Below are positions 11,201 through 21,611 of a DNA stretch of 64,000 nt, piece after piece. The stretch covers positions 7,137,796 through 7,201,795 of the forward strand of contig OZ021730.1 of the NCBI GenBank assembly GCA_963978545.1, written 5' to 3'. Both the position numbers and the translations under genes were made by a program. This DNA comes from Linyphia triangularis (lineage: Eukaryota > Arthropoda > Arachnida > Araneae > Linyphiidae). The notes under the pieces are model-generated. The model saw only the letters and a program-made list of their open reading frames with translations. It searched no databases and had not been told where the DNA came from. Each line of letters opens with the position of its first letter. The first letter of the stretch is position 1.

Positions 11201-11419
11201 TGAATATTCATAATTCTTCAAGTTGAGTTCAATGATATCTTACATGCCAAAATCTACTTGAAAATTTACAAATTGGTTGAATGCGGACGGCAGTAACCAT
11301 CAAAATCGACCACGAACGAGTATTTGAAACTTGTGTATGGCAACTTAACCCCCAAAACTTAATGAAATACGTTGCCATCGACAAAGAGCCTGTCTGCCAA
11401 GTTTCAGCTAGATTGGTTA

Positions 11420-11570
11420 GTTTGTACGCTCAACGACCTATTTTAGTGCATAATAACGACTAATCAGTCCTTGACACACAGCTTAACGTTTATTCCGAAT
11501 CACAACGAACATCCACACCTAACCCAGGAATCAAATCCGGCACCTTTAACATACAAGGCCAGAGAGTTCA
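11420..11570 (-). mobile_element. SINE-B copy 2, decayed
   Basis: Collinear with the copy at 3451-3625, sharing 'gtacgctcaacgaccta', 'acagcttaacg' and 'cacaacgaacatcca'. The B box is damaged (GGATTTGATTCC on the minus strand). Edges are approximate. Confidence 0.6.
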
Positions 11571-12768
11571 TCCGATTGAAAATTTATTCTAATAAATTGT
11601 TACAAATAAATATTACAAGTTTTTTACAGTCTAATTATTGCAATATAAATTATTTTTACTATGCCAAGCATTATTTTGGTTCACATAATAACCCATTGAT
11701 ATTTGACAAAATTTAAAATATTTTCTTAACAACAATTTTAAAATTCACTATGAAATTATAATTTGGATGATAAATGATTCTACGATTTCATTTTACAACG
11801 AAAATTAAACAAAATCAACACATCTTTAAAAACGAATGACATTTTTGCAATCCATTAGCCAATTACAAAGCATGTTTCATTTAGTCCCGCTGTAATGAAT
11901 TGACTGTGACGTCAACTCGCATAACCTCCACATTTATACTTTGCAATTCAGCCTATAGTATCTTGCAACACAATGTGATTATTTTCATTTTTAAACGGTG
12001 CTTTTCCGAAATTAAAATGTTTTTGAAAGTTAACTCACTCTAAATTGTCATACAGTTCAAATAACACATGCAATTTGAAGAACAAATATTTCTCTTTAAT
12101 TCTATCTCTTCAAAAATTAAATTATTTCAATTTTAAAGATGTTATAAGCCATATAATCATAGTCTAATTCGTTCTGCCTATACTATTACATTACGTTAGT
12201 TCTCATTTAAGCCTAACAGGTCGGAAAAACTAACTTCGAAATGATAGCAAACCTGTTTGGCAACTTTTGGCATATATATCTGAACCACAATTACATGTTG
12301 ATCGCCTTTATCTGTCGCCAAATTATGAAATGAAAAAAAGTGGTTTTAAATTAATTAAAAATAGAAAGAATTATTTAACGAAGTTTAAACCAGCATAGGA
12401 TTTTAAGTTGAAACATTCCGCATCATATAATTCAATCCGTTTGAAGATCTATAGCTTAGTTAGGGCTGGACGTTTGTCTAAAATTTTACATCAAAATCGG
12501 GCTAGAACTCGTTTTTTTATTTCGTTTTGGAAATTTCAATATTTTTTTTTCTTCGTTGTCTTTTATCCTAAGTACTCAATTTTTTTTTCTTTGAAAGATA
12601 TCACCGAGTCGAATCTATGGTATTTTTTTTGTATAATTATGTGAAGTTTCGTATGCGCGTTAGAAAATAGTCAATTTCGGCTTTTTCGCTGGAAGTTGTG
12701 CAGAGAATAGATACTTACTGTCGTTTCTGCCTTTTTAAGGTTGGCGGCGAAACGACCGTTTCGTCTGA
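11571..12768. other. AT-rich, no gene recognised
   Basis: No coding segment that I can name. The part at about 12,400-12,768 is less AT-rich and borders the resumed Helitron. With the foldback element and the tandem repeat it makes up the roughly 3 kb that separates the two HEL3 halves. Confidence 0.35.
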
Positions 12769-13543
12769 TTTACGGGCTGGTTTCGTATGAAGCGCCAAAA
12801 TAAGTTGTTTATCGAAATTGCTTAACGAAGCAATCATATGTTCGCATAATCTTTTTTGCGATAATTAGAAAATAAAATAAAACAGTGAAAATCCAATTAT
12901 CCAGCATTTAATCAACTGGAATTTTTTGAAAATCAAATTTGGCGAGAAAATTAGCCCTATTTTGCCAATTTTTTTATTTCATATGAGATTTTGAAGTTGT
13001 ATGGGTGGTTTTATTCGTTATTTTGATAGTTTTAAATTCGTAATAGCTGAATTTGTACTTATTTGAAATGAATATAGGTTCAGATTTACTGCACAATGCC
13101 TCTTAGCGACTTTTTGAAAGTTGGCGATTTAGCGCTGAATGCAACCCTGCGACCTCCGGAACAAGTTCCAGCAGATAACTTTTCCGAAAAGTCTGGTATA
13201 TCCGGAATTCTAATCCAATAGAAATGTACACATCTTGGATCTATTTATTCTTGCATCATCGTAACTATTAAATTAATACGTTTTAAATAGGCAATAATTT
13301 CTATCTGTAGACTGTAATAAATAAATAAAAATTTAAAAAATAGCGAATCCAAGTTGTTGCTGTTGCTAGATGTATTAGTCAAATTTCAAAAGATATATTG
13401 TGATTGGCGGGATTGCTGAGTTTGGAAATTCGTGCATAAAGTACATTTAGAAGGTTTGTAATTGAATGTTTAAAGTCGTTGCCATTCTGCTCACAGAAAT
13501 ACAACCGAATTTGGACGTTACGCAAGAGAATTATATTTATAGA
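12769..13543 (-). mobile_element. Helitron HEL3, 5' half
   Basis: Minus-strand sequence starting TCTATAAATATAATTC at 13,543 and running to 'tttacgggctgg' at 12,769. It aligns along its whole length with HEL2 (about 1668-2729), without the SINE-C insertion. The base 5' of TC is not the expected A, so this end may be slightly eroded. It likely joined the half at 9464-9786 before about 3 kb was inserted. Confidence 0.68.
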
Positions 13544-14763
13544 AGATCTTATTCATATTTGTGTTTATTCCTTATCATCGATCCAATTGCAAATTTTTAC
13601 ACATATTAGAGCTTACTAACACTAAATCATCAATAGTGCATACACTTCAAAAGTTTTTAAATTTAGTTCTAAGTACAAAATCTTTGTTTTTATTATGTTA
13701 AAAAAGTTAGACACATTCTAAAAACTAACCAGTATTTTTGTATATCTTAATGATTAGATGATATTTATACTTAAAAAAATAGCATTTTTAGTCATATAAA
13801 TAAAATAATTTTCATGCAAATTTTGTATTTTAACACGATGCAATCAAAAAACGAAACGTTCCTTCATTTTTTTACGGTAAAAGTGCACTTTTGTAAATTT
13901 TAAACTAGTTTCTAATATAAGCAAATAGCAGATGATGCTCTTCGTAACTGTAGTAGTTAATTGTGACGTCACATTAATAAACCTCATTTCGGAACAACTG
14001 TTTTATGTTAAATGTTTTGGAAATATCAAAAACTTTCAGTTCAGTTCAGTTCAGATCTTATATATAGTAGAATTCAGATATGGAATTTGAAATGGTAGCA
14101 AAATATTTCATTCACGGCGTCAGTTAGCTTTTTTATAATGAACAATTCACTAAATTATATAATCAATGAAGAGTATCTGCTTCAGAGTATTAATTTCCCA
14201 GACGCCAAGGTATTTTTTCATCTATGATTTACTTTTTTTAATACGATGTCTAACGGCGATCTGTAGTTTGGTGTCAAACTTGGCAAAATTTTGCAAACGC
14301 CAGTTGGGCAGCATAAAGCACCACATTCTAACCATTTATATTTTATCATAATTTAATTATTTACATTTTAACTTTATTTTATTATTTATCATAATTTTAT
14401 ATTAATTACCCTGTTTTAGATTATGGTGATTTTTATGATCGCCCAATGTTTTGTACTACATCTGTTTCAAAAGGTGATCATGTTTGTTTAGTGATTCTAA
14501 TATTTTATTAGGCAGTCGCTTCTTACAAGAAGTGCGATACATACAGCCAAACCCACAAAACTTTCCACACGAAATCGAAAGGGCTGCCGAAATGTTTTGC
14601 CTTAACCAAATTTCGTGTTAACCATTTTAAAATTTTTTCACTTTATTAAGGCAGATTTAAACTGTTATATATATGTGTACTATTTAGTAATGCTGTTTTT
14701 AATTCATGTCTACATTTTTGTCAATCCACATCCTTTTCCTTGCAGGTTCAAATTGGTTTATAG
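13544..14763. other. AT-rich, no gene; short CAGTT repeat
   Basis: A small microsatellite of CAGTT units is at about 14,035-14,054. I recognise no gene or element here. Confidence 0.35.
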
Positions 14764-14904
14764 TGTAGCCCTTTCGTAACCCAAGTCTGCCAAAAGGATC
14801 CTCAGTGGAGAGTTAGGTTACTCGGCTTTAATTATGTTCAATTTATCGGAAACTATTTTACTGGTGATATTAACTGGCAACGCTATCTGTTGGACAGTCG
14901 CTAC
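14764..14904 (+). repeat. 141-bp direct repeat, copy 1
   Basis: Starts tgtagccctttcgtaa and ends acagtcgctac. It is repeated at 15,182-15,322 at equal length and about 83% identity by eye. The spacing start to start is 418 bp. No terminal signals of a known TE class are visible, and the sequence is not an ORF. Confidence 0.7.
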
Positions 14905-15181
14905 ATCACTTCACTCTCCAGAATTTCATTGGAGATGGAATTCTATATATATGATAACACCAGTTGATAATTGCGATCACCTTATCGGGAGAACTTTATT
15001 AAGTTCACCGATATAATTTTTCTTTATTTTTTGTGTTCTTATTTAGCCTATTTTTGCTTGTTTTAGTCGCATTTTTCTGCTTATGCCTGTTTGGCGTTAT
15101 ATTTTTCTAAGCAATTCGCAAGTCAACTGTTCATTGTGGACCATATATTACTTTTCTTTTGCGTGTTCATCGGGTCACCAA

Positions 15182-15322
15182 TGTAGCCCTTTCGTAATCC
15201 AAGTCTACCTAAAGGATCCTCAAGGAAGAGTTAGGTTAATCAGTTCTTATAGTATTCAATTTATTGGAAACTAATTTACTGGTGATATTTACTGGCAATG
15301 CCATTTCTTGGGCAGTCGCTAC
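15182..15322 (+). repeat. 141-bp direct repeat, copy 2
   Basis: Second copy of the repeat at 14,764-14,904, same orientation. The shared core includes 'aaaggatcctca', 'gagttaggtta' and 'tttactggtgatat'. It may be the long terminal parts or a duplicated end of an unidentified element. Confidence 0.7.
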
Positions 15323-16300
15323 AATAGCATACACTAGTTAAAATAATTGATGTTCATGATTCCATCTTTAGCCACAATTTTTTTAAAGAATATATCCCAA
15401 TTTCATTTCAAATTTTAGCTTTGTTTCTAACGATAACTACTTCCGCTTCATATTGACATGTAAATGGGATGAGTTAAATTTTCAAATTTATACTGTTAGA
15501 AACAGGAGTGACACGGATGTTACCAAGTAGTTTACATCGAGGGTTGCCATCTAAATTCAGCTAATTTTGCAGTGAATTTGTTGATATTTGATTACTCAGG
15601 CATTTTTCTGTTTTATAGGGTTTCAACTTGAGGAATTTACTCTAAATTTTATCAGAATATTTTAAATTTTGTCTTAAATTTTTGTTGCTTTATGCAGGAT
15701 TTCATGTTAAGAAATTTCCGGTTAAACAACCAGATCAACATTAAGCTTCACCATACATAAAACTGCCTATATTTCATGTTAAATGAAATTTCATGGTTAG
15801 CGATTTCGCCTTAATAGGGTGTGACTGTAGTAAACCCATGGGGAAAGCAGAAAAACTTCCAGACCTAAATTATAAGTGCATAATAATTAAAACATGAAAA
15901 ATATATAATTTAAAAAATTTCTATTCCTCCAGATACGCCAAAGTAACAGCCTGAAGAAATTCCTTCATCAGCTCGGGTGACTTCTGATGGATACGCCGCT
16001 GAATGTACTATTCCAAGTACGAGCATTGGACTGCCCAGACTGGAGAACTCACCCCGAAGGGTTTGGAGTTTGGATAAACCCGGCCGGGAGGAATGTGACT
16101 CCCCAGCACTGAGGAAAGGCCCCTGAGCGCTCCAGCACTGCCGGAAAAGATTTATTTAAAATTAAGATGTTTATTACATGGCATATGATAATATACATTA
16201 CAATAAATGACAGGGAAAACGTTCTTTCTGAAAAAACCTCAAAAATTAGAAAAACACAATTTAAAAACAAACAGAAACACAGAGGGAATAAGAAGGTTTT
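15323..16300. other. No gene; GC-richer block at 15,930-16,150
   Basis: AT-rich apart from a GC-richer block around 15,930-16,150 that includes the palindrome CCCGGCCGGG. I cannot assign that block to a known repeat. Confidence 0.3.
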
Positions 16301-17030
16301 AAAGATGAAAACTACGAGCATTGCGAGTCCAATCTCATTAATCGAATTTGTGTGCTCGCCACTGTCCAGACTTTTAAAGGTAACTCTTATGGTTCACTAT
16401 GATGAAAACCCTCGTTCTCCTGGAATCTGAAATGATGACATTGCTTGACAAGACATATTTCTTCAGCACCTCAAGCATGATGTCTAACATGTGGTTAGGA
16501 ACAATGGTCATAAAACCTGGTTGGTACCACTCTCAATACCTTCAAACATCAATCAGCCTTCCACATGCGCCGTGATTGTACTTCTGTTTCCCAAACTTGG
16601 TTGGTTGTTTTCAGATTATCTGGTGCCGTCAGCAACACGAGGGCTATAATGCGCCGAAACATTCGTCATTAGACAAGCCAACATACATTTACAAACACCC
16701 ATGCCATACACGGGACTCGAACCCGCAACCTCCCGGTCTAGAAGCCAGCACGCTAACCACTATACCGTTTGGTCGGCATTTTCCCAAACTTGGATTCTCT
16801 GATCTCAATAATGTGCACTCCACCAATGTATACAGTATCCTGGACAAATCACTCTATTGTAATTTCCCAGCAAAATATCGTCCTACCAAGTCTGTTTTGT
16901 CAACTGCAAATCCTGCATAGTATAACAATGGCTTGCACTATACACCCATGCCTGAGCAAAATGCTACACAGTCGAGAGATCCAATCCGCTACCATAAAAC
17001 CAACCTGTCCTTCTGGCATGAACTAACATG
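16300..17030 (-). pseudogene. Merlin-like (ISXO2/IS1595-type DDE) transposase pseudogene
   Basis: Minus-strand fragments in shifting frames match the order of Merlin transposases. First comes ESKFGK followed by KYNHG around the SINE site (first catalytic block). Next is GIESGTN, then MTIVPN, then KKYVLSSNVIISDS (second block). Last are VNHK and SGEHTNSI near 16,330 (third block). The element encoded a cut-and-paste DDE transposase. At least three frameshifts, several stops and a SINE-A at 16,601-16,779 destroy it. The first catalytic Asp position reads Arg (EIRESKFG). Assignment rests on motif order and memory of the family. Confidence 0.65.
16601..16779 (-). mobile_element. SINE-A copy, full length
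   Basis: Full-length minus-strand SINE-A with good A and B boxes and CCAA tail. The 14-bp TSD tttcccaaacttgg is at 16,587-16,600 and 16,780-16,793. It splits the first catalytic block of the Merlin-like pseudogene. Confidence 0.93.
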
Positions 17031-17513
17031 ATGTTCCTTGTTTCACTCCCAATGTTATCCATCGGACACATCCCTTAGTTTTCGTTCTAACGTCTCATTA
17101 CCACGGTTTGGACAAAGGCATGACTTTGAGTTTTTGCTATACTATACTACTCGCTCACTGCTTTACATCCATAGGAGAACCGGTTTGTACAGCGTACTCA
17201 GTGAGCTCACTTCATCCTATCCTTTATTATAGCCAGAAACAAAATATGAAATAGCAAAAACATTCATGCAACATACACATTCCATCTAGGCAGTGTTTAC
17301 CAATTAAGTGTGTTCAAAAGGTATTTCCACCCCCTCTAAATTTTGAGGGGTATTTTTAAATCTAAAGCAAAATAATTTTTTTGAAAAAATTACTACATCA
17401 ATAACAGTGGGGCACGTTTAATTTTTTCCCTATTTTTTTTTACAAACGGTAGTAGTAAAATCCATGTTACATTTAACATAATTTTCTTTACAGAAATAAA
17501 AATCAGGGTATTC
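17031..17513. other. No gene recognised
   Basis: May contain the N-terminal remains of the Merlin-like gene up to about 17,230, but the frames are too broken to support that. The rest is AT-rich. Confidence 0.3.
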
Positions 17514-17738
17514 TCATGAAATTCTTGAAAGAGTTTCTACATGATCATCACAGAGTCTTGCTCGTTTATCGCTTTGGATGCGATTTTGGCATGAAAATCC
17601 TCTTTCCCATGCAGCATTTGAGATTGGTAGAGTTAGGGTAATCGTTAGTAATATTGCATATACATATGCATTGTATATCTTCAATGTATCTAAGCTTATT
17701 CTTGAGATGTCATGCTTAAAGAAATAGTGTTGCCACAT
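17514..17738 (-). pseudogene. hAT transposase C-terminal (dimerisation) fragment
   Basis: A 74-residue minus-strand frame contains TLPISNAAWERGFSCQNRIQ. This resembles the hAT C-terminal dimerisation region (consensus LPxSNAxxERxFSxxNxIK) of the Zfp862/DUF4371-type transposase relatives. Only this part is intact. Minus-strand frames at about 17,830-18,060 (for example AEPLKLATIEYNPKSFQYE) may be remains of an upstream exon or another gene, but I do not recognise them. Confidence 0.6.
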
Positions 17739-18096
17739 TGAAAACTTTATCGCCCTTACATTGTTGTCAAATTAATTTGGTGACTTAGTCATATACCCTA
17801 GGAATATCACAGATATTTATTAAGTGTTAAAGCTGTTTACCTTTATCTATTAAGCTTCCCAATCAGCATGAAATCATCAAAGCACTTCACAGCTACTTCA
17901 TACTGGAAGGATTTAGGATTGTACTCGATTGTTGCAAGTTTCAGGGGCTCTGCTAATAATCTTTCTGCCATCAGTTTGTCAAAATCTAATTGTATCTCCA
18001 TTTCACTGTTATTACTTCTATAGCTGATGAGGATTGTGTATCAGTTCTTGACCTATTTTCTTCTAGGAGGTTTTAATCCAGGTAACAGCATCTTCA

Positions 18097-18153
18097 TTTG
18101 GCGCAGCTTAGCCAATATTGGCTCTTGTGTCGTTAAAATTCATGCAACCAACC
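18097..18153 (+). mobile_element. 57-bp insertion made only of an I-group LINE 3' end
   Basis: Flanked by a perfect 13-bp TSD, aacagcatcttca (18,084-18,096 and 18,154-18,166). The insert holds a decayed version of the 33-nt terminal hairpin (GGCGCA at the start, inner stem AGCC/GGCT), a short A-rich linker and a CAACCAACC tail. It is a severely 5'-truncated retrotransposition product, of LINE-M or of a SINE carrying its tail. Confidence 0.8.
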
Positions 18154-18249
18154 AACAGCATCTTCAAAAGAAATTTTTAATATGAGCATTTACCCTTAGT
18201 CCTAAAACTTGTTGTACTCTTGCCCATCTGGTGACTGTTTGGTTAGCGG

Positions 18250-18375
18250 TCTGACATTGCATGCCAAAGGTAATGCGGCATGAATATTCGTTGTGGTTCT
18301 GAATCCACGTTAAGCTGTCCCGGCCTGATTAGCTGTTATTGTGCATAAAAGTAGGTCATTAAGAATACAAACCAA
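18250..18375 (+). mobile_element. SINE-B copy 3, partial, plus strand
   Basis: Matches the body and 3' part of SINE-B: 'tattcgttgtggttctgaat', 'acgttaagctgt', 'cggcctgattagc' and 'ataaaagtaggtcattaag'. The B box region is deleted relative to copy 1. No TSD was resolved. Confidence 0.6.
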
Positions 18376-18379
18376 CTGT

Positions 18380-18725
18380 AGTCTTTGTTGAGAGTATGCT
18401 GCGAGGTATGCCTCGTGTCATTCAGATTGTACAAAAACCTGACACTTCTCTTATCTGTAGAGCGACCTTTCACCACAATTTTAGCACTAGCCAAACTGGA
18501 GGTCTGATTTGTAAAGCCAACGATATTATTTGTCCTATCTTTGTTACTTGGATGCAATCGTATATATTATAATTCATCATCCATTCTTTCTTTTTTCGTT
18601 TGCTCAGCATGGCTCTTGTGTTGCCTTTGTGCCATATAACTCCAAACAAACAAATGGATGCATTCATCTGCAGAATTTAAGATCTTCCTAGTGGCGTTGC
18701 AAATGTTCCGAATACTTTTGCAATA
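18380..18725 (-). pseudogene. Unidentified coding remnant interrupted by a LINE 3' fragment
   Basis: If the insertion at 18,557-18,654 is ignored, a minus-strand frame stays open from about 18,725 to 18,380. It contains IRNICNATRK, NSADE and NQTSSLASAKIVVKGRST. I do not recognise a family. The insertion with a short TSD in an otherwise continuous frame suggests an old gene or TE ORF. Confidence 0.3.
18557..18654 (+). mobile_element. 5'-truncated I-group LINE 3' end
   Basis: About 98 bp ending in a variant of the LINE-A terminal hairpin (TCAGCATGGCTCTTGTGTTG, then CCTTTGTGCC) and an ACAAACAAA tail. An 8-bp TSD, tggatgca, is at 18,549-18,556 and 18,655-18,662. The tail type matches LINE-A rather than LINE-M. 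Confidence 0.75.
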
Positions 18726-19261
18726 ATGATGGATCGTGTCTTGTTAATTGGTATAAGTCGGACTAAAAAGTAGTGCACTGTATTCGCAGGTGTTTCAGGA
18801 AGTAATCAAATGAGTTCCTTTTTATTTTATACAAAGAACATAATTTGGACAAGATTTTACAATTATTTCTTAATTTTTTTGCTTCATCTGACAAGAAATT
18901 TCTTAAGGATTCTTGAAAAAAACTAAAGGGAATTACATTCATTTGTCTCTGAAAAAAAAACTAAAAATCAATTAATAAAACTAATCTCTTGAGTAAGGAA
19001 TTGACTGCTAGCCTTTGAATCACCAACAACATTTCGCTAGGAATGTCAATTAATGGAGTTTTAATTGCTTTATAGCACGAGACTGAGGTACTTCATTCCG
19101 ACTCGGGGCTCGGTTATAAAAACATTAACGGCCGGAGTTTCCCGAAACTTCAACCTCGCTACTAAAACCCCAAGTTCATAAGCTGTGGGTCGAGAACCTT
19201 GACCAGGGGTTAAAAAAATGGTAGTCTTCAGGATTTTTCAATGTGGGGCTTATTAACTCCA
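18726..19261. other. No gene recognised
   Basis: AT-rich sequence, then a GC-richer part from about 19,080 that could be the end region of the Harbinger-like element that follows. No ORF. Confidence 0.3.
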
Positions 19262-19740
19262 GGTTACTCAACTCAGACTTGAAGGACAGCTTGCTATTGG
19301 TCTAGAAGTGTCGTGATTTTCGTTCTCAGAATGAAAAATATACCTAACTCTCTACATTCTTCATCCGTCTTTGGGAAGGTGATGAACTTTTGATTCATTG
19401 CAATAATTGCTCTGCTCGCTTTGTGGATAACACACAAAGCTGTTTTCTGGCTTATCCCTTGTAAATCACCAACAACTATCTAAAACGTTTCAGTTGTGTA
19501 ATGGTGCAGCGCTATTTATAACTGCTCCATTGGGTTTGGAGCATTATTAGCATTATAATGTGGCTCTAACTTTGATTCAAATAGCCTACAAATTTCCAAT
19601 GTGGTTTCCTTCGTAAGTCTGTACCACCCATGAAAATCCAAGTCATCATATGTAGAAAAATAATCCACACGTAATCTTGGTTTTATATCTCTTCTGCTTT
19701 TTAATTTCTCCAAAGTAGCTAACAATTTCAAATCATTCAT
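19262..19740 (-). pseudogene. PIF/Harbinger transposase (HARBI1-like) N-terminal pseudogene
   Basis: The minus-strand frame from 19,740 has RVDYFSTYDDLDFHGWYR and LTKETTLEICRLF, the typical HARBI1 N-terminal region. It ends at a stop after NPMEQL. The frame then continues with stops and shifts: LHHYTTETF, VVGDLQGISQKTALCVIHK and ITFPKTDEECRELG, also in HARBI1 order. The DDE catalytic part is not present. Harbinger elements usually carry a separate Myb/SANT gene, and a decayed one lies at 23,580-23,939. The two need not come from the same insertion. Confidence 0.75.
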
Positions 19741-20807
19741 GTTTCACGGAATCTATTATTAAGGAAGCACCGCAAATGTTTAATTACTTCACAAAGCAAG
19801 AGTCAAAACTACTGCACAGTAATCCAAAACAAACGTAACAAATTTATCCTCTGCGCATAGGCAGGTTATGAAATTCAGTCTCAACCGTGCTCGTGAGTAG
19901 GGTTAACATTAGCTGAGTTTATGAAGTCTAGGTTGAAAATAACGGGAGACTGACTTTTGCTAACCCTAGTGTTGAAACCGGTTTTCTGGAAAACCTGAAC
20001 TCATTTCCGAGACCTTCGTAGGAAACGAAATGTTTGACAACATCAAACTGATGGTTGAAGCTGTGGAGGAAGGTAGATTCACGTTTGCTGCCGAGATGTT
20101 TTCTTTGGATTTAATGTACTGATTTCTTCTAAATTTAGATTTTTTCTTCCTTTAAAGCTGCTATTTAGTATTTCCCATCATAAAATGTGACAAATTAAAT
20201 TAAAAAATGTAATATGAAATGGAAAAGGCGAATATTCGAATGCAAAAATATAAAAAAGTTTTTTTAGAATTGTTGAGTTTGAAAACAAACATTTACTATA
20301 CAGTTACAACTGCAGTTAGACTTTGTTGCCAATAAATGTTTACAAAAATCTTAAAGTATAAAGTAAAGTATAAATATAAAATAAGCATAGTTTGAAGCCA
20401 ATATTTTGCGGCACATCCTAAAACAGAGTTAGGCTTAACAAACATCAAAATCGAAACCAATTTTTTAAAACGTCAACCTTTTCGAAATTGCATGTAAAAA
20501 AGTATTTTAACTATAAGAAAGTTCTTGGTATCGTTTTGAAGATAATGAATTGGAGAATATTTTAGTATGAAAAAACAAAAATGCTTATTTGGATCAATTT
20601 TTGCAATTTCCAACGTATATGCATATCCTAAAAAAAAAATGCATATTATCTTTAGCATACATGTTCTATTTGATCAGGGTTTCTAGATATCTGGAAAACC
20701 TAAGAAAATTGGGGGAAATTTGAAGAAAAAGTTTGCCCTAAAATCAGGGAAATTCTTAAAAATCTGTCAGGGAAATCGGGGAACTTTTTTTTTCCTGAAC
20801 TTTGTGG
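19741..20807. other. AT-rich, no gene recognised
   Basis: No ORF with family resemblance. At 20,690-20,795 there is a cluster of 'gggaaa' phrases (for example 'cagggaaatcgggga') that looks like an old degenerate repeat. Confidence 0.35.
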
Positions 20808-20975
20808 CCGACCAAACGGTATAGTGGTTAGCGTTTTAGCTTCTAGGTTGCGGGTTCGAGTCCCGAATTAGGCATGGGTGTTTGTAAATGTATGTTGGCT
20901 TGTCTAATGACGAATGTTTCGGCGCATTATAGCCCTCGTGTTGCTGACAGTGCCAGATAATCTGAAAACAACTAA
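20808..20975 (+). mobile_element. SINE-A copy with internal deletion
   Basis: Plus-strand SINE-A, 168 bp. It lacks about 10 bp between the A and B boxes (GCTTCTAGGTTGCGGG). The 14-bp TSD has one mismatch: cctgaactttgtgg at 20,794-20,807 and cctgaattttgtgg at 20,976-20,989. Confidence 0.92.
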
Positions 20976-20989
20976 CCTGAATTTTGTGG

Positions 20990-21611
20990 CCACCCTGAAT
21001 CGACTCCATTTCTACCATCCATTTATTACTGGCAGCCCAAGTTGTGCAAGCCCCTTGGACCGGGCTTTACAATCTTACAAGTACTATAATTAGACTCATA
21101 AATCGGTTAATATTATTGATTAAATAATTATTTGATTACAACTTCTTACAAATGATAATAGGAGCCAACTACTTTTGGCCTAATTTCTGAAAATTGGCGA
21201 CTTATTACAACAAAACCTAAAATAAAAATATGTGCAATTAATCAATAAGAATTCGAAATATGTTATATATAAAAAAAGGTGCATGTATGTCTAGTGATTC
21301 TAATGTTAGATAAGGCATGTTGGTTCCTGCCGTTAGTGTAATAGCAGGCCATCCCTTGGCAAAGCCAGAATAAATTCCAGATCCAGGCTATTTCTGCCAT
21401 TATAAACAGTGAATGACACTGATGAATTAATTCCAGATCCAAGACATTTCTGTAAGTGTAAATAGTGCTGTATAAAATATGATGAAATTTATGTCAATGA
21501 CACCTACTATAGTAAGAATCGTCAGCTTGCATATTGTCTCTTATTCGCTTTTTGTTGTGTCTTTTCCACACAAGCTTCTTTTGATAAAGCTAAACAGTCG
21601 CGTTTAACAAT
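20990..21611. other. No gene recognised
   Basis: AT-rich. The segment 'tagtgattctaatgtta' near 21,292 resembles one near 14,490, so a shared old repeat is possible. A partial internal repeat 'aattccagatcca' occurs at about 21,374 and 21,431. Confidence 0.3.

Larger units (their letters stand above)
10640..11275. repeat. Diverged tandem repeat with monomers of about 100-110 bp
   Basis: Four diverged monomers start near 10,851, 10,958, 11,057 and 11,193. Each has a GGTACC-like start, 'attcataattcttcaa', a 'ccaacatgccatatttatc' segment and 'aaattgataaaccggaagtgg'. The SINE-A copy at 10,666-10,843 sits inside the left end. No coding role is apparent. Confidence 0.65.

Noticed and set aside
10844..11280. 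CRISPR-like array
   Set aside because: Repeats are diverged, spacers are not unique and the genome is eukaryotic. It is a minisatellite.
16049..16430. Overlapping ORFs of 87-90 residues on both strands
   Set aside because: Composition is low-complexity and no motif fits. The right part belongs to the Merlin-like pseudogene in other frames.
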